Source: CAXBNB01 sp040222275 (GTDB lineage: Bacteria > Bacteroidota > Bacteroidia > Cytophagales > Cyclobacteriaceae). From it: a DNA stretch of 64,000 bases. The translations under genes were made by a program, and so were the position numbers. Within the stretch, counting starts at the first letter, position 1, and each line of letters begins with the position of its first letter. Location of the stretch: the NCBI GenBank assembly GCA_040222275.1, contig JAVKDJ010000061.1, forward strand, positions 1-64,000. Direction: 5' to 3'. The notes beneath the pieces were generated by a model. It was not told the origin of the DNA, did no database searches, and saw only the letters and a list, made by a program, of their open reading frames with translations. Positions 17,811 through 26,429 of the stretch are shown one piece after another.

Positions 17811-17841
17811 AAAAAATCCGGCACATTGTACCGGATTTTTT
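17811..17841 (-). terminator. Terminator of clpC (bidirectional hairpin)
   Basis: The perfect 11-bp stem AAAAAATCCGG/CCGGATTTTTT (17811-17821 with 17831-17841) is followed by a T-run when read on the minus strand. It lies 7 bases after the clpC stop. A second small hairpin (CCTGA/TCAGG, about 17792-17805) follows. Confidence 0.8.
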
Positions 17842-17847
17842 AGAATA

Positions 17848-20403
17848 CTACTCGTCTTCTTTTGTTTCTTTTTTTGTTTTCGATTTCTTTATTTTCAAAA
17901 ACAATTCTTCAGACTTTCCGTCATAGTCGGCCAAAAGGGTATCACCTTCTTTGATTTCACCTTTTAGTATTTCCTCTGCCACTGGGTCTTCCAGGTATTT
18001 TTGTATGGCCCTGTTCAAAGGCCTTGCCCCAAATTGAGGATCATAGCCTTTATCAGAAAGGAAATCTTTGGCCTTATCGGTCAACTCAACTTTGTATCCC
18101 AAGTCAGTAATCCTGGAGAACAATTTACCGAGTGTTATGTCAATTATTTGATGGATATGCTCCCTTTCCAGTGAATTGAAAATGATTACATCATCCAGCC
18201 TGTTCAGGAATTCCGGACTGAAGGTCTTTTTTAAAGCATTCTGTATAGTGGACTTCATGATGTCGTCCATGTTGTCCCGCTTGGCTTGCGTAGCAAAGCC
18301 TATACCTGCTCCAAAATCCTTCAAATCCCTCACACCAATGTTTGATGTCATGATGATGATGGTATTTCTGAAATCCACCTTGCGCCCAAGGCCATCAGTA
18401 AGCACCCCATCGTCCAATACCTGTAGCAGTATATTGAACACATCAGGGTGGGCTTTTTCTATTTCATCGAGCAACACCACGCTGTAAGGCTTCCGTCTCA
18501 CCTTCTCGGTAAGCTGCCCACCTTCTTCATACCCTACATATCCCGGAGGTGCACCTACCAGTCTAGACACGGAGAATTTCTCCATGTATTCACTCATATC
18601 TATTCTTACCAAGGCATCTTCCTTATCAAAAAGATAAGTAGAAAGCACCTTGGCCAGCTCCGTTTTACCTACACCCGTTGGGCCAAGGAAAACGAACGAA
18701 CCTATAGGTTTTTTAGGATCTTTAAGCCCTACCCTTGTTCTTTGTATGGCCTTGGTAAGTTTTTCAATCACTTCTTCCTGGCCTATTACTTTTTCCTTCA
18801 GGTCATCGCGCATTCCCAGCAACTTGTTGCTCTCGTTTTGTGCCACCCTCTTGGCAGGCACACCGGTCATCATGGCTATCACTTCGGCCACATTGTCTTC
18901 ATCCACGGTATAGCGCTGCGACCTGGTATCTTCTTCCCATTTTGCCTTGGCCCGCTCCAGCTGCTCGATCAGTTTTTTCTCTTTGTCCCTAAGCTGGGCT
19001 GCCTCTTCATATTTCTGGCTCTTAACTACCTGGTTTTTCTCCTTTTTGATTTCTTCAATGGACTCCTCCAGGCTTACAATTTCGTCGGGCACATAGATGT
19101 TGTTGATGTGCACGCGTGAACCCGCTTCATCCAAAACGTCTATGGCTTTGTCAGGCAAAAACCTGTCACTAATGTACCTGTCTGACAAACTCACACAAGC
19201 ATTGATCGCCTCGGGTGTGTAGGACACGTTGTGATGGTCCTCGTATTTGTCCTTGATATTATCCAGGATTTGAATGGTTTCTTCCACTGAGGTAGCATCT
19301 ACCATCACCATCTGGAACCTTCGGGCCAATGCCCCATCCTTTTCTATGTATTGCCTGTATTCATCCAGGGTAGTGGCTCCTATGCATTGGATTTCGCCAC
19401 GTGCCAGGGCAGGCTTAAACATATTGGAAGCATCGAGCGAGCCAGAAGCACCCCCGGCACCCACTATGGTGTGCAATTCATCTATAAAAAGGATGACTTC
19501 AGGAGATTTCTCTATTTCGTTCATCACCGCCTTCATCCGTTCCTCAAACTGTCCGCGGTATTTTGTGCCTGCCACCAACGAAGCAAGGTCAAGTGTCACT
19601 ACCCTTTTCCCGAACAACACCCTTGAAACCTTTTTCTGGATAATCCTGAGTGCCAGTCCTTCCGCAATAGCGGTTTTACCAACGCCAGGTTCTCCAATAA
19701 GTATTGGGTTGTTTTTCTTTCTTCTACTCAGAATCTGTGCTACCCTTTCTATTTCTTTTTCCCGTCCAACGATAGGATCCAATTTATCTTCTTCGGCAAA
19801 CTTTGTGAGGTCCCGTCCGAAATTGTCCAACACAGGTGTGCGTGATTTCTCGGCAGACTTGCCAGCACCTTCTTTTCCTGAAGAATGACTTTCACCCCCG
19901 AAAAGCCTGGATGAATCTTCATCTGGCTCGTCGGTATCGGACGACCCCATTGGGTTTTCGGTTTGGTATTCGAGCATTTCCTTCACCACATCATAGGCCA
20001 CATCAAATTTGTCTAAAATCTGAGTACCAATATTATCTTCATCGCGAAGGATGGAAAGGAGCAAATGTTCAGTGCCAATAAGTTGGCTCTTGAAAATCTT
20101 TGCTTCGAGATAGGTGATCTTTAATACTTTTTCTGATTGACGGGTCAGTGGAATATTTGCTAAATTTTTGACATTGCTGGTGGCTGACCCTTTGGTCGCC
20201 CTTTCTATGGACGTTCGCAACTCATCGAGAGAGACGCCCAATTTCTTTAAAAGACTGACTGCAACACCTTCACCTTCTCTCAACATTCCCAAAATCAGAT
20301 GTTCAGTGCCAATGTAATCATGTCCCAGACGAAGTGCCTCCTCCCTACTCAGCGAGATTACTTCCTTTACCCTATTTGAAAACTTTGCTTCCATGTCTGG
20401 CAT
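17848..20403 (-). CDS. clpC: ClpC-type AAA+ unfoldase
   Basis: This 851-residue Hsp100 protein unfolds substrates and feeds them to the ClpP protease. It has the double Clp-N repeat (residues about 5-145), a first AAA+ module with Walker A GEPGVGKTA, and a UVR-type middle segment (VVKSQKYEEAAQLRDKEKKL), which marks ClpC as opposed to ClpA or ClpB. The second AAA+ module has GPTGVGKTE, a ClpP-binding IGF loop in GAGIGFATQ, and a C-terminal D2-small domain ending in an acidic/lysine tail. The start may be the ATG at 20403 or the one three codons later (MEAKFSNRVKEV). No McsA/McsB or ClpP gene is nearby. It ends in a strong terminator. Confidence 0.96.
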   Translation of the reverse strand: MPDMEAKFSNRVKEVISLSREEALRLGHDYIGTEHLILGMLREGEGVAVSLLKKLGVSLDELRTSIERATKGSATSNVKNLANIPLTRQSEKVLKITYLEAKIFKSQLIGTEHLLLSILRDEDNIGTQILDKFDVAYDVVKEMLEYQTENPMGSSDTDEPDEDSSRLFGGESHSSGKEGAGKSAEKSRTPVLDNFGRDLTKFAEEDKLDPIVGREKEIERVAQILSRRKKNNPILIGEPGVGKTAIAEGLALRIIQKKVSRVLFGKRVVTLDLASLVAGTKYRGQFEERMKAVMNEIEKSPEVILFIDELHTIVGAGGASGSLDASNMFKPALARGEIQCIGATTLDEYRQYIEKDGALARRFQMVMVDATSVEETIQILDNIKDKYEDHHNVSYTPEAINACVSLSDRYISDRFLPDKAIDVLDEAGSRVHINNIYVPDEIVSLEESIEEIKKEKNQVVKSQKYEEAAQLRDKEKKLIEQLERAKAKWEEDTRSQRYTVDEDNVAEVIAMMTGVPAKRVAQNESNKLLGMRDDLKEKVIGQEEVIEKLTKAIQRTRVGLKDPKKPIGSFVFLGPTGVGKTELAKVLSTYLFDKEDALVRIDMSEYMEKFSVSRLVGAPPGYVGYEEGGQLTEKVRRKPYSVVLLDEIEKAHPDVFNILLQVLDDGVLTDGLGRKVDFRNTIIIMTSNIGVRDLKDFGAGIGFATQAKRDNMDDIMKSTIQNALKKTFSPEFLNRLDDVIIFNSLEREHIHQIIDITLGKLFSRITDLGYKVELTDKAKDFLSDKGYDPQFGARPLNRAIQKYLEDPVAEEILKGEIKEGDTLLADYDGKSEELFLKIKKSKTKKETKEDE

Positions 20404-20505
20404 TTATATCTATAGTAAAAATAAATTTTAATCTAACAAAAACTAAATTTTTCCATAAAAACGAGTGATTTAATTCATTCGTTGTGGTCAGTCCGACAGT
20501 TTCTG

Positions 20506-21108
20506 TCAAATATAATTTCTGGATTCCGGGCCGCAGCAGAAAATCAAATCCAAGATACTGAGGTTCGAAGCAAAATTGCTACCAAATATCTGAGTATATG
20601 GTTTGGGGTCATGAATTTTTCTATGAATGTGTCCTATTTTGGGATGAATGACCGACCGATAATCCTCAAACCCCTTATCCGTGGATTCAACGTACTTTTC
20701 GGTATGCGCTATCTTGACATCTATTTGTAAAACTTTAAGACAGAATGACAGGATTTCATTATTTAGCTGGATCAACCGCTCATGTTTGGCATGGATGGCC
20801 TGATAAATATAGCCCTCATAAAACTCAAAAAATGGCGACTTGCCATAAGCTGAAGTAATTGCGCCCCAATGGTCCTTCATCCAATTTTCTGCGTAGTTTA
20901 TCTTTATCTCCCCCGTTTTATTTTTTTTGTTTACGCCATTAAGGGGTACCGAAAGTGGGAGAACTTTGTTTGAAGTGAGTATATAGCAACGGTTGCGATA
21001 GGTCTGCTTAATGAAATGCTCATGAATGTCTATGAAAATTTTTTGCTGATCCTTAATCAGGCTAAAGTACTCAAGTGGTGGAAAATACTGACTTTCTATG
21101 ACAACCAT
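20506..21108 (-). CDS. WbqC-like family protein
   Basis: This 200-residue protein matches the WbqC family in its opening (IESQYFPPLEYFSLI), the NRCYILTSNKVLPLSVPL segment that follows, and the DHWGAITSAYGKSPFFEFY block. WbqC proteins are often found in polysaccharide or envelope loci and their biochemistry is not firmly established. It starts on the base directly after the stop of the threonylcarbamoyl-AMP synthase gene, so the two are co-transcribed. There is no signal peptide or membrane segment. Confidence 0.85.
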   Translation of the reverse strand: MVVIESQYFPPLEYFSLIKDQQKIFIDIHEHFIKQTYRNRCYILTSNKVLPLSVPLNGVNKKNKTGEIKINYAENWMKDHWGAITSAYGKSPFFEFYEGYIYQAIHAKHERLIQLNNEILSFCLKVLQIDVKIAHTEKYVESTDKGFEDYRSVIHPKIGHIHRKIHDPKPYTQIFGSNFASNLSILDLIFCCGPESRNYI

Positions 21109-21738
21109 TCAGACTATCAAATCTAAATCCCCTAAGCCTTCCCTCAATACTTCGGGCTCATTGCCCGTGTAGTCTATCACAGTACTGGGTGCTATATTAC
21201 CATACCCCCCATCTATGACTATATCTACCAACCCGTCAAATTTTTCCAATATCAATTCCGGATCGGTGGAATATTCGATTACCTCGTCATCATCCTTGAT
21301 AGATGTGGTCAGGATCGGGTTTCCTAACTCCCGCACGATCTCCCTGGGGATGTTGTTATCGGGTACCCTGATGCCCACTGTCTTCTTTGATTGGTTCAAA
21401 ATCTTTGGCACCTTGTTGCTGGAATTCAAAATGTAGGTAAATGGACCGGGCAGTGTTTTTTTCATCAGCTTGAAAACAGGCGTAGGCAGGCTTCTGGTGT
21501 ATTCGGAAATGTGTGAAAGGTCATAGCAAATAAACGACATGTCGATGTTCTTGCCTTTCCACTGTTTTATTCGCTTAATTCGATCCAGTGCCTTGGTACT
21601 GAAAATATCACAACCCATGCCATATACTGTATCAGTAGGGTAAATAATTACACCACCGTTGCGCAAGGTTCTCACTACCTGATCTATCTTTCTGGCATCA
21701 GGGTTGTCGGCATACAACTTTATGAACTGTGTTTCCAT
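21109..21738 (-). CDS. L-threonylcarbamoyladenylate synthase (Sua5/YciO/YrdC family)
   Basis: This enzyme makes threonylcarbamoyl-AMP from threonine, bicarbonate and ATP, the first step of the t6A37 modification of ANN-decoding tRNAs. The 209-residue protein has the YrdC fold signatures GGVIIYPTDTVYGMGCD (about residues 29-45), the KRIKQWKGK helix, PGPFTYIL, and the VGIRVPDN motif. It lacks the C-terminal Sua5 domain, so it is of the short YrdC/YciO type. YciO-like paralogues of unclear activity cannot be excluded. It lies directly upstream of the WbqC gene. Confidence 0.88.
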   Translation of the reverse strand: METQFIKLYADNPDARKIDQVVRTLRNGGVIIYPTDTVYGMGCDIFSTKALDRIKRIKQWKGKNIDMSFICYDLSHISEYTRSLPTPVFKLMKKTLPGPFTYILNSSNKVPKILNQSKKTVGIRVPDNNIPREIVRELGNPILTTSIKDDDEVIEYSTDPELILEKFDGLVDIVIDGGYGNIAPSTVIDYTGNEPEVLREGLGDLDLIV

Positions 21739-21903
21739 GTGATAAAATTACTGCGAATATAACCCCTTAGGTTGTAATTCGCACTAGGGACGACTCTATG
21801 TGAGCACCTCTGGCGTTTTACTTTTCCGTTGAATGAATTCCCTTTCCTGCCAGCGAACCGTAAAAACCTTGAAGATAATATTTCAAAAGCCTGACGAAGG
21901 CTT

Positions 21904-21911
21904 TAGTTTTG
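21904..21911 (+). promoter_or_regulatory. Candidate -7 box of mltG
   Basis: TAGTTTTG matches TAnnTTTG and ends 8 bases before the ATG at 21920. It lies inside the longer upstream frame and supports the inner start. Confidence 0.5.
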
Positions 21912-21919
21912 CGCCCGAT

Positions 21920-22954
21920 ATGAAAAGACCCAAGGTATTAGCCATTGTCATCATAGTATTTTCTACCATGCTGTCCTCCTTTGCATTTTATTTTTTTCAG
22001 GTCATCAATTCCCCCAACTTTCTGGTTCAGGGGCAGGCGAGACCGTTGATTATCCCAACCGGATCTACTTTCAAAGATGTACAAAATCTGGTGTACAACG
22101 AGCGGTATGTCAACGACCTGGTATCCTTCAGCTTTCTCTCTAAACTGATGAGCTACGATGAAAATATAAAACCCGGGCTTTACTACTTAGAAGCAGACAT
22201 GAACAACAAAGATGTGATACGTTTGCTCAGGTCGGGTGAGCAAACCCCGGTAAATGTAACATTCAACAATGCCAGGCTAATAGAAGACCTGGGTGAAAAA
22301 ATAACCAAAAACCTGGAAATGACCCCATCGGATTTCTTGTCCTACATTTCCCGGGATTCCGTACAAAGGTCGCTGGGATTTGATAGCCTCACTATTATAG
22401 GCATGTTTATTCCTGATACTTACCAGGCTTATTGGAACACCAGTCCATCGAACCTGGTCAGCAGGATGAAAAAAGAATACGATAATTTCTGGAATGATGA
22501 CAGAAAAGCCAAGGCGCAAGCCATCAACATGACACCCATGCAAGTTTCTGTGCTGGCTTCTATCGTACAGGCGGAAACGGCCAATGCTTCTGAGTTGCCC
22601 ACGGTGGCTGGGTTGTACATGAACAGGCTAAACAAGGGCATTGCACTTCAAGCTGATCCTACTCTTGTGTTCGCGGCACAGGATTTTACTATCAAAAGGG
22701 TACTCAACATCCACAAAGAAATCAAATCACCTTACAACACCTACCTCAACAAGGGCCTGCCTCCCGGCCCAATCAACATGCCGGAAAAGCGTAGCTTAGA
22801 TGCCGTACTGAACTACGAGCGCCACAAATACCTATACATGTGTGCAAAGGAAGATTTTTCTGAAAACCACAATTTTGCCACCAACCTCCGCGACCACCTG
22901 CGCAATGCAGAAAAATATCAGAGGGCATTGAACAAGGCGGGTCTGTATCGATAG
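21920..22954 (+). CDS. mltG: Endolytic transglycosylase MltG
   Basis: MltG cleaves nascent peptidoglycan strands and is thought to set glycan chain length; it is anchored in the inner membrane. From the ATG at 21920 the protein has 344 residues. It has a short basic start (MKRPKV), one membrane helix (about 5-25), a LysM-like domain, and the YceG catalytic domain with glutamate in SIVQAETANASE followed by LQADPTLVFA and the LPPGPINMP loop. The frame is open 29 codons further upstream, but those residues are polar and contain the promoter box, so the inner start is preferred. Confidence 0.93.
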   Translation: MKRPKVLAIVIIVFSTMLSSFAFYFFQVINSPNFLVQGQARPLIIPTGSTFKDVQNLVYNERYVNDLVSFSFLSKLMSYDENIKPGLYYLEADMNNKDVIRLLRSGEQTPVNVTFNNARLIEDLGEKITKNLEMTPSDFLSYISRDSVQRSLGFDSLTIIGMFIPDTYQAYWNTSPSNLVSRMKKEYDNFWNDDRKAKAQAINMTPMQVSVLASIVQAETANASELPTVAGLYMNRLNKGIALQADPTLVFAAQDFTIKRVLNIHKEIKSPYNTYLNKGLPPGPINMPEKRSLDAVLNYERHKYLYMCAKEDFSENHNFATNLRDHLRNAEKYQRALNKAGLYR

Positions 22955-23044
22955 TAACATAGCCCGATTCCTGTAAAGGATTTTTTTCTAAAGGACTTCA
23001 CCTTATTGCCCCAAAAATCGGTACTTTTAGCTTTTTAGTGAAAA

Positions 23045-23056
23045 GGGTAATTACCC
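23045..23056. promoter_or_regulatory. 12-bp palindrome before the alkyltransferase-like gene
   Basis: GGGTAATTACCC is a perfect palindrome in a near-symmetric A/T-flanked context, ending 17 bases before the ATG at 23074. It could be an operator. Confidence 0.3.
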
Positions 23057-23073
23057 CTTTACAAATACCTGCC

Positions 23074-23403
23074 ATGAACACCAATTTCTTTGAAGATGTA
23101 TATGATGTCGTACGGCTGATCCCCAAGGGCCGGGCTACCAGCTATGGGGCCATTGCCAACTTCCTTGGCTCCAAAATAAGCGCCAGAATGGTAGGCTGGG
23201 CGATGAATGCCGCACACAATATGGATGATATACCGGCCCAAAGGGTCGTCAACCGATTGGGTATGCTAAGCGGAAAAATGCATTTTGGAACCCCTACAAA
23301 AATGCAGGAAATGCTGGAGGCAGATGGGTTAGTAGTTGAGAATGACCAGATCATGGATTTCAAGAAACATTTCTGGGATCCTTCAATAGAACTGGAAATA
23401 TAG
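23074..23403 (+). CDS. Alkyltransferase-like (ATL) DNA-binding protein
   Basis: This 109-residue protein is homologous to the C-terminal domain of O6-alkylguanine-DNA alkyltransferase. It shows the winged-helix part (GRATSYGAIANFLG) and the recognition-helix region ARMVGWAMNAA, where the family has its helix-turn-helix. The active-site PCHR motif is PAQR here (residues 54-57), so both the methyl-accepting cysteine and the adjacent histidine are missing. ATL proteins bind alkylated guanines and recruit nucleotide excision repair without removing the alkyl group. The frame is open upstream from a GTG at 23038, but the ATG at 23074 starts exactly where homology begins. Confidence 0.88.
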   Translation: MNTNFFEDVYDVVRLIPKGRATSYGAIANFLGSKISARMVGWAMNAAHNMDDIPAQRVVNRLGMLSGKMHFGTPTKMQEMLEADGLVVENDQIMDFKKHFWDPSIELEI

Positions 23404-23432
23404 ATACAAAATACCCGCGCCAGGGAGTGCGC

Positions 23433-24890
23433 CTAACCTTCCTCTCCTGTTGTTGTCTGATGTCCATTTGAAATGGCCAGCAGCCCCAAAAATGTAAGCA
23501 GGCCATTGACAAGGAGCAGTTCAAAACCAAAACTGTACCCTCCAAACAACCACTCAGAATTTTCATTGAGTAAATAAGTAATCAAAGGGGAAAGCACGCA
23601 CACCAAAGGGGCATACTTATCCCTAATTTGACGGGTGGTAAACAAGCCAAAACTATACAAGCCCAGAAGTGGCCCATAGGTATAACCTGCCACTTTAAAC
23701 ACCGCTACAATGACACTATCATCATTGATGGCGCGAAAAACCATGATCACCATCAAAATCAGGACTGAAAAACCCAGGTGAATCAGCATCCTTGATTTGC
23801 TTTCTGACTTCTGAGGGTCTTTGTTGAGGAAATCAACATAAAATGATGTAGTGAGGGCAGTAAGGGCTGAATCCGCACTGGAATATGCGGCGGCTGTAAT
23901 TCCCAAAAGAAATACTATACCACCAGCTACATGGAACTCGTTGATGGCCAAAAGCGGGTACAAATTGTCCGACCGACCGGGCATGGCAATACCCTGAACC
24001 GTGGCATAGTGGTAGAGCAATACCCCAAGGGAAAGGAACAACAGGTTGACGAAAACCAGCGATGTACTAAACCAGAAAACATTCTTCTGGGCATCTTTCA
24101 GGTTGCGGCATGTGAGGTTCTTTTGCATCATGTCCTGGTCCAGCCCTGTCATAACTATGGCAATAAATGCCCCGGAAAAAAATTGTTTATAAAAATTACC
24201 GGGAGCCTTCCAATCCCATATAAATGTAGTAGATAGCGGGCTGTCGGAAATGGTAGCCATCACTGCTGAAAAACCCATGTCGAGATCCGAGGCTATGAAA
24301 TAAATACTGATAACCACCGCCAGCAGCATAAAAAATGTCTGTAGCGTATCTGTCCATACTATGGTTTTAATACCACCCTGAAAAGTGTATAACCAGATAA
24401 GCGCAATGGTCACCAACACCGAAACAAAAAAGGGCACATCAAAGGCATCAAAAAAAGCGATCTGCAATACACCCGCAACAAGAAACAACCTAAAAGATGC
24501 CCCAATCACCCTGGAAATGAGGAAGAAAAAAGCACCCGTTTTGTAAGAACTCGCGCCAAACCTTGATTCCAGATATTGATAGATAGAAACCAGATTAAGC
24601 CGATAGTACAAAGGCAACAAAACGGTGGCGATTACAAAGTACCCCACCAAATAACCAAGCACTATTTGAAAATAGGACCAATTGCTGTTGCCCACCTCGC
24701 CGGGCACGGATATAAATGTAACACCAGACAAGGAGGCCCCTATCATGCCAAAGGCCACCACATACCATGGCGATTGTCTGTTGGCAGTGAAGAATGTTTC
24801 GGATGTGCTGCCTTTTGATGTAATGTTTGCGATCAACAAAAGCAGTCCAAAGTATCCGGCAATAATGGAAAATACAAGTAGTGGGCTCAT
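23433..24890 (-). CDS. Sodium:solute symporter family transporter
   Basis: This inner-membrane SSS-family transporter of 485 residues has about 13 hydrophobic helices. Typical family features are the N-terminal helix (SPLLVFSIIAGYFGLLLL), the GASLSGVTFISVPGEV segment early in the sequence, and ITAAAYSSADSALTALTTSFYVD around helix 8, which carries the sodium-site serines. The substrate cannot be told. It resembles members annotated broadly as sodium:solute symporters, unlike the clearly sugar-type SSS at 53068. The start at 24890 (ATG) is preferred over the TTG at 24917, which overlaps the -7 box. Confidence 0.85.
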   Translation of the reverse strand: MSPLLVFSIIAGYFGLLLLIANITSKGSTSETFFTANRQSPWYVVAFGMIGASLSGVTFISVPGEVGNSNWSYFQIVLGYLVGYFVIATVLLPLYYRLNLVSIYQYLESRFGASSYKTGAFFFLISRVIGASFRLFLVAGVLQIAFFDAFDVPFFVSVLVTIALIWLYTFQGGIKTIVWTDTLQTFFMLLAVVISIYFIASDLDMGFSAVMATISDSPLSTTFIWDWKAPGNFYKQFFSGAFIAIVMTGLDQDMMQKNLTCRNLKDAQKNVFWFSTSLVFVNLLFLSLGVLLYHYATVQGIAMPGRSDNLYPLLAINEFHVAGGIVFLLGITAAAYSSADSALTALTTSFYVDFLNKDPQKSESKSRMLIHLGFSVLILMVIMVFRAINDDSVIVAVFKVAGYTYGPLLGLYSFGLFTTRQIRDKYAPLVCVLSPLITYLLNENSEWLFGGYSFGFELLLVNGLLTFLGLLAISNGHQTTTGEEG

Positions 24891-24914
24891 ATACTCAAGG
24901 TTTGCTGATGGTGG

Positions 24915-24922
24915 CAAACATA
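24915..24922 (-). promoter_or_regulatory. Candidate -7 box of the symporter gene
   Basis: On the minus strand this reads TATGTTTG, a TAnnTTTG match, 25 bases before the ATG at 24890. Confidence 0.45.
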
Positions 24923-25116
24923 CTCAATTGTAAAGCGAAGAATGATAGTGTTTGAATATAAAAATAGAGTTGAACTTAACCAGTGGGCCTTGGGCCAAGT
25001 GTGACAAGCCAAAATAAAAACGAGATGAACTATTCCATTTTGTCTCTTTCATTACTTAAAAGGGCAGTTGTGCTTTTTTCTGAATTGCCTATTCCCGTTC
25101 ACAACAATTTAATGGT

Positions 25117-25124
25117 TAGCTTTG
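25117..25124 (+). promoter_or_regulatory. Candidate -7 box of the desaturase gene
   Basis: TAGCTTTG matches TAnnTTTG and ends 16 bases before the ATG at 25141. Confidence 0.45.
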
Positions 25125-25140
25125 CCCAAATTTTGATTGT

Positions 25141-26256
25141 ATGAGCCAACCTCAGAAGATTTATTTCAACAACGAAGACAAAAATTCCAAGGAGTTTACC
25201 GCTACCCTTAACAAAAGGGTAAACGATTATTTCAAGTCCAATGGCATCTCCCGTTATGGCAACAGCGAGATGTATTTTAAAACTGTCTTCATGTTGTCAC
25301 TTTTTGTGCTACCCTTTATCGCGTTGGTAGTATTCCAACCACATGTATTGGTGGCGATAGTCCTGTGTACCCTTATGGGGTTAGGCATGGCTGGTATTGG
25401 TTTGTCTGTGATGCATGATGCCATTCACGGGGCATATTCAGGCAATCAGACAATCAACAAGTTGTTGGGATATACGCTGAATTTCGTTGGTGGTAATGCA
25501 CTAAATTGGAAAATCCAGCACAATGTAAAGCACCACACCTACCCCAATATTCACGACCATGATGAAGATATCGCCCCTAAACTGATCCTTAGGCTGTCTC
25601 CCTATTCCAGCATTTCCGGTGTACACAAATACCAGTACATATACGCCTGGGTGCTCTATGCACTAGGCACATTCTTTTGGGTTACTTTCAAGGACTTTAT
25701 CAAAATAATCAATTTCTACAAAGAAGGTTGGCTGCAAAAAAACACTACCAGCATTGCCAGTGAAGTTGCCATATTGGTAGTCTCCAAAATTATTTATTAT
25801 GCCTATATCATTGGAATACCAGTATTTTTTACCTCCTATACTGGCCTAGAAATCTTCCTGGGTTTTTTGATTATGCATGTCTTTAGTGGCCTTGCATTGG
25901 CAGTCATATTCCAGCCCTCACATTTGATGGAAGAGGTAGTGTATCCAACCCCTGATGCGAATGGAAAAATGGAATATTCGAGATTCGTGCACCAATTATA
26001 CACTTCCGTTAATTTCGCCAACGAAAACAAACTCGTCACCTGGTACGGAGGTGGGCTCAACTATCAGGTAGAACACCATTTGTATCCACAAATTTGCCAT
26101 GTACACTATCCTGCCATTTCAAAAATTGTAAAGCAAACAACCGCCGAATACAACATCCCCTACTACAGCAAAAAAGGGTTTTTTGAGGCAATTAGGGAGC
26201 ACAACAAAATGTTGAAATGGCTGGGCAGCCCGGAAAGTAATTTGGCCATATCCTGA
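25141..26256 (+). CDS. Membrane fatty-acid desaturase (acyl-CoA/lipid type)
   Basis: This 371-residue integral membrane di-iron enzyme introduces double bonds into acyl chains. The three histidine boxes are complete: HDAIH (H92, H96), HNVKHH (H127, H131, H132), and QVEHH (residues 309-313). The last box has glutamine in the first position, as in front-end or linoleoyl-type desaturases, but no cytochrome b5 domain is attached. Membrane helices at about 48-65, 68-90, 163-185 and 207-260 frame the boxes in the usual topology. It is a single gene with its own promoter box. Regiospecificity cannot be read from the sequence. Confidence 0.93.
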   Translation: MSQPQKIYFNNEDKNSKEFTATLNKRVNDYFKSNGISRYGNSEMYFKTVFMLSLFVLPFIALVVFQPHVLVAIVLCTLMGLGMAGIGLSVMHDAIHGAYSGNQTINKLLGYTLNFVGGNALNWKIQHNVKHHTYPNIHDHDEDIAPKLILRLSPYSSISGVHKYQYIYAWVLYALGTFFWVTFKDFIKIINFYKEGWLQKNTTSIASEVAILVVSKIIYYAYIIGIPVFFTSYTGLEIFLGFLIMHVFSGLALAVIFQPSHLMEEVVYPTPDANGKMEYSRFVHQLYTSVNFANENKLVTWYGGGLNYQVEHHLYPQICHVHYPAISKIVKQTTAEYNIPYYSKKGFFEAIREHNKMLKWLGSPESNLAIS

Positions 26257-26429
26257 TTGTCGTTTTCGTTATTTCCTAAATTCGTTTAAACAGATTGAAA
26301 AAGGTGTAGATAGCTCCCTGTTTAAGGGTGCGCCTCCCCTGAAAATATCCTGTCCTTCGCACGCGGATAATCCAATGTTTTGTTTCTAGGTAGAATGTGG
26401 TAATTTTAGTGTTGCCCAAAAACACTACT

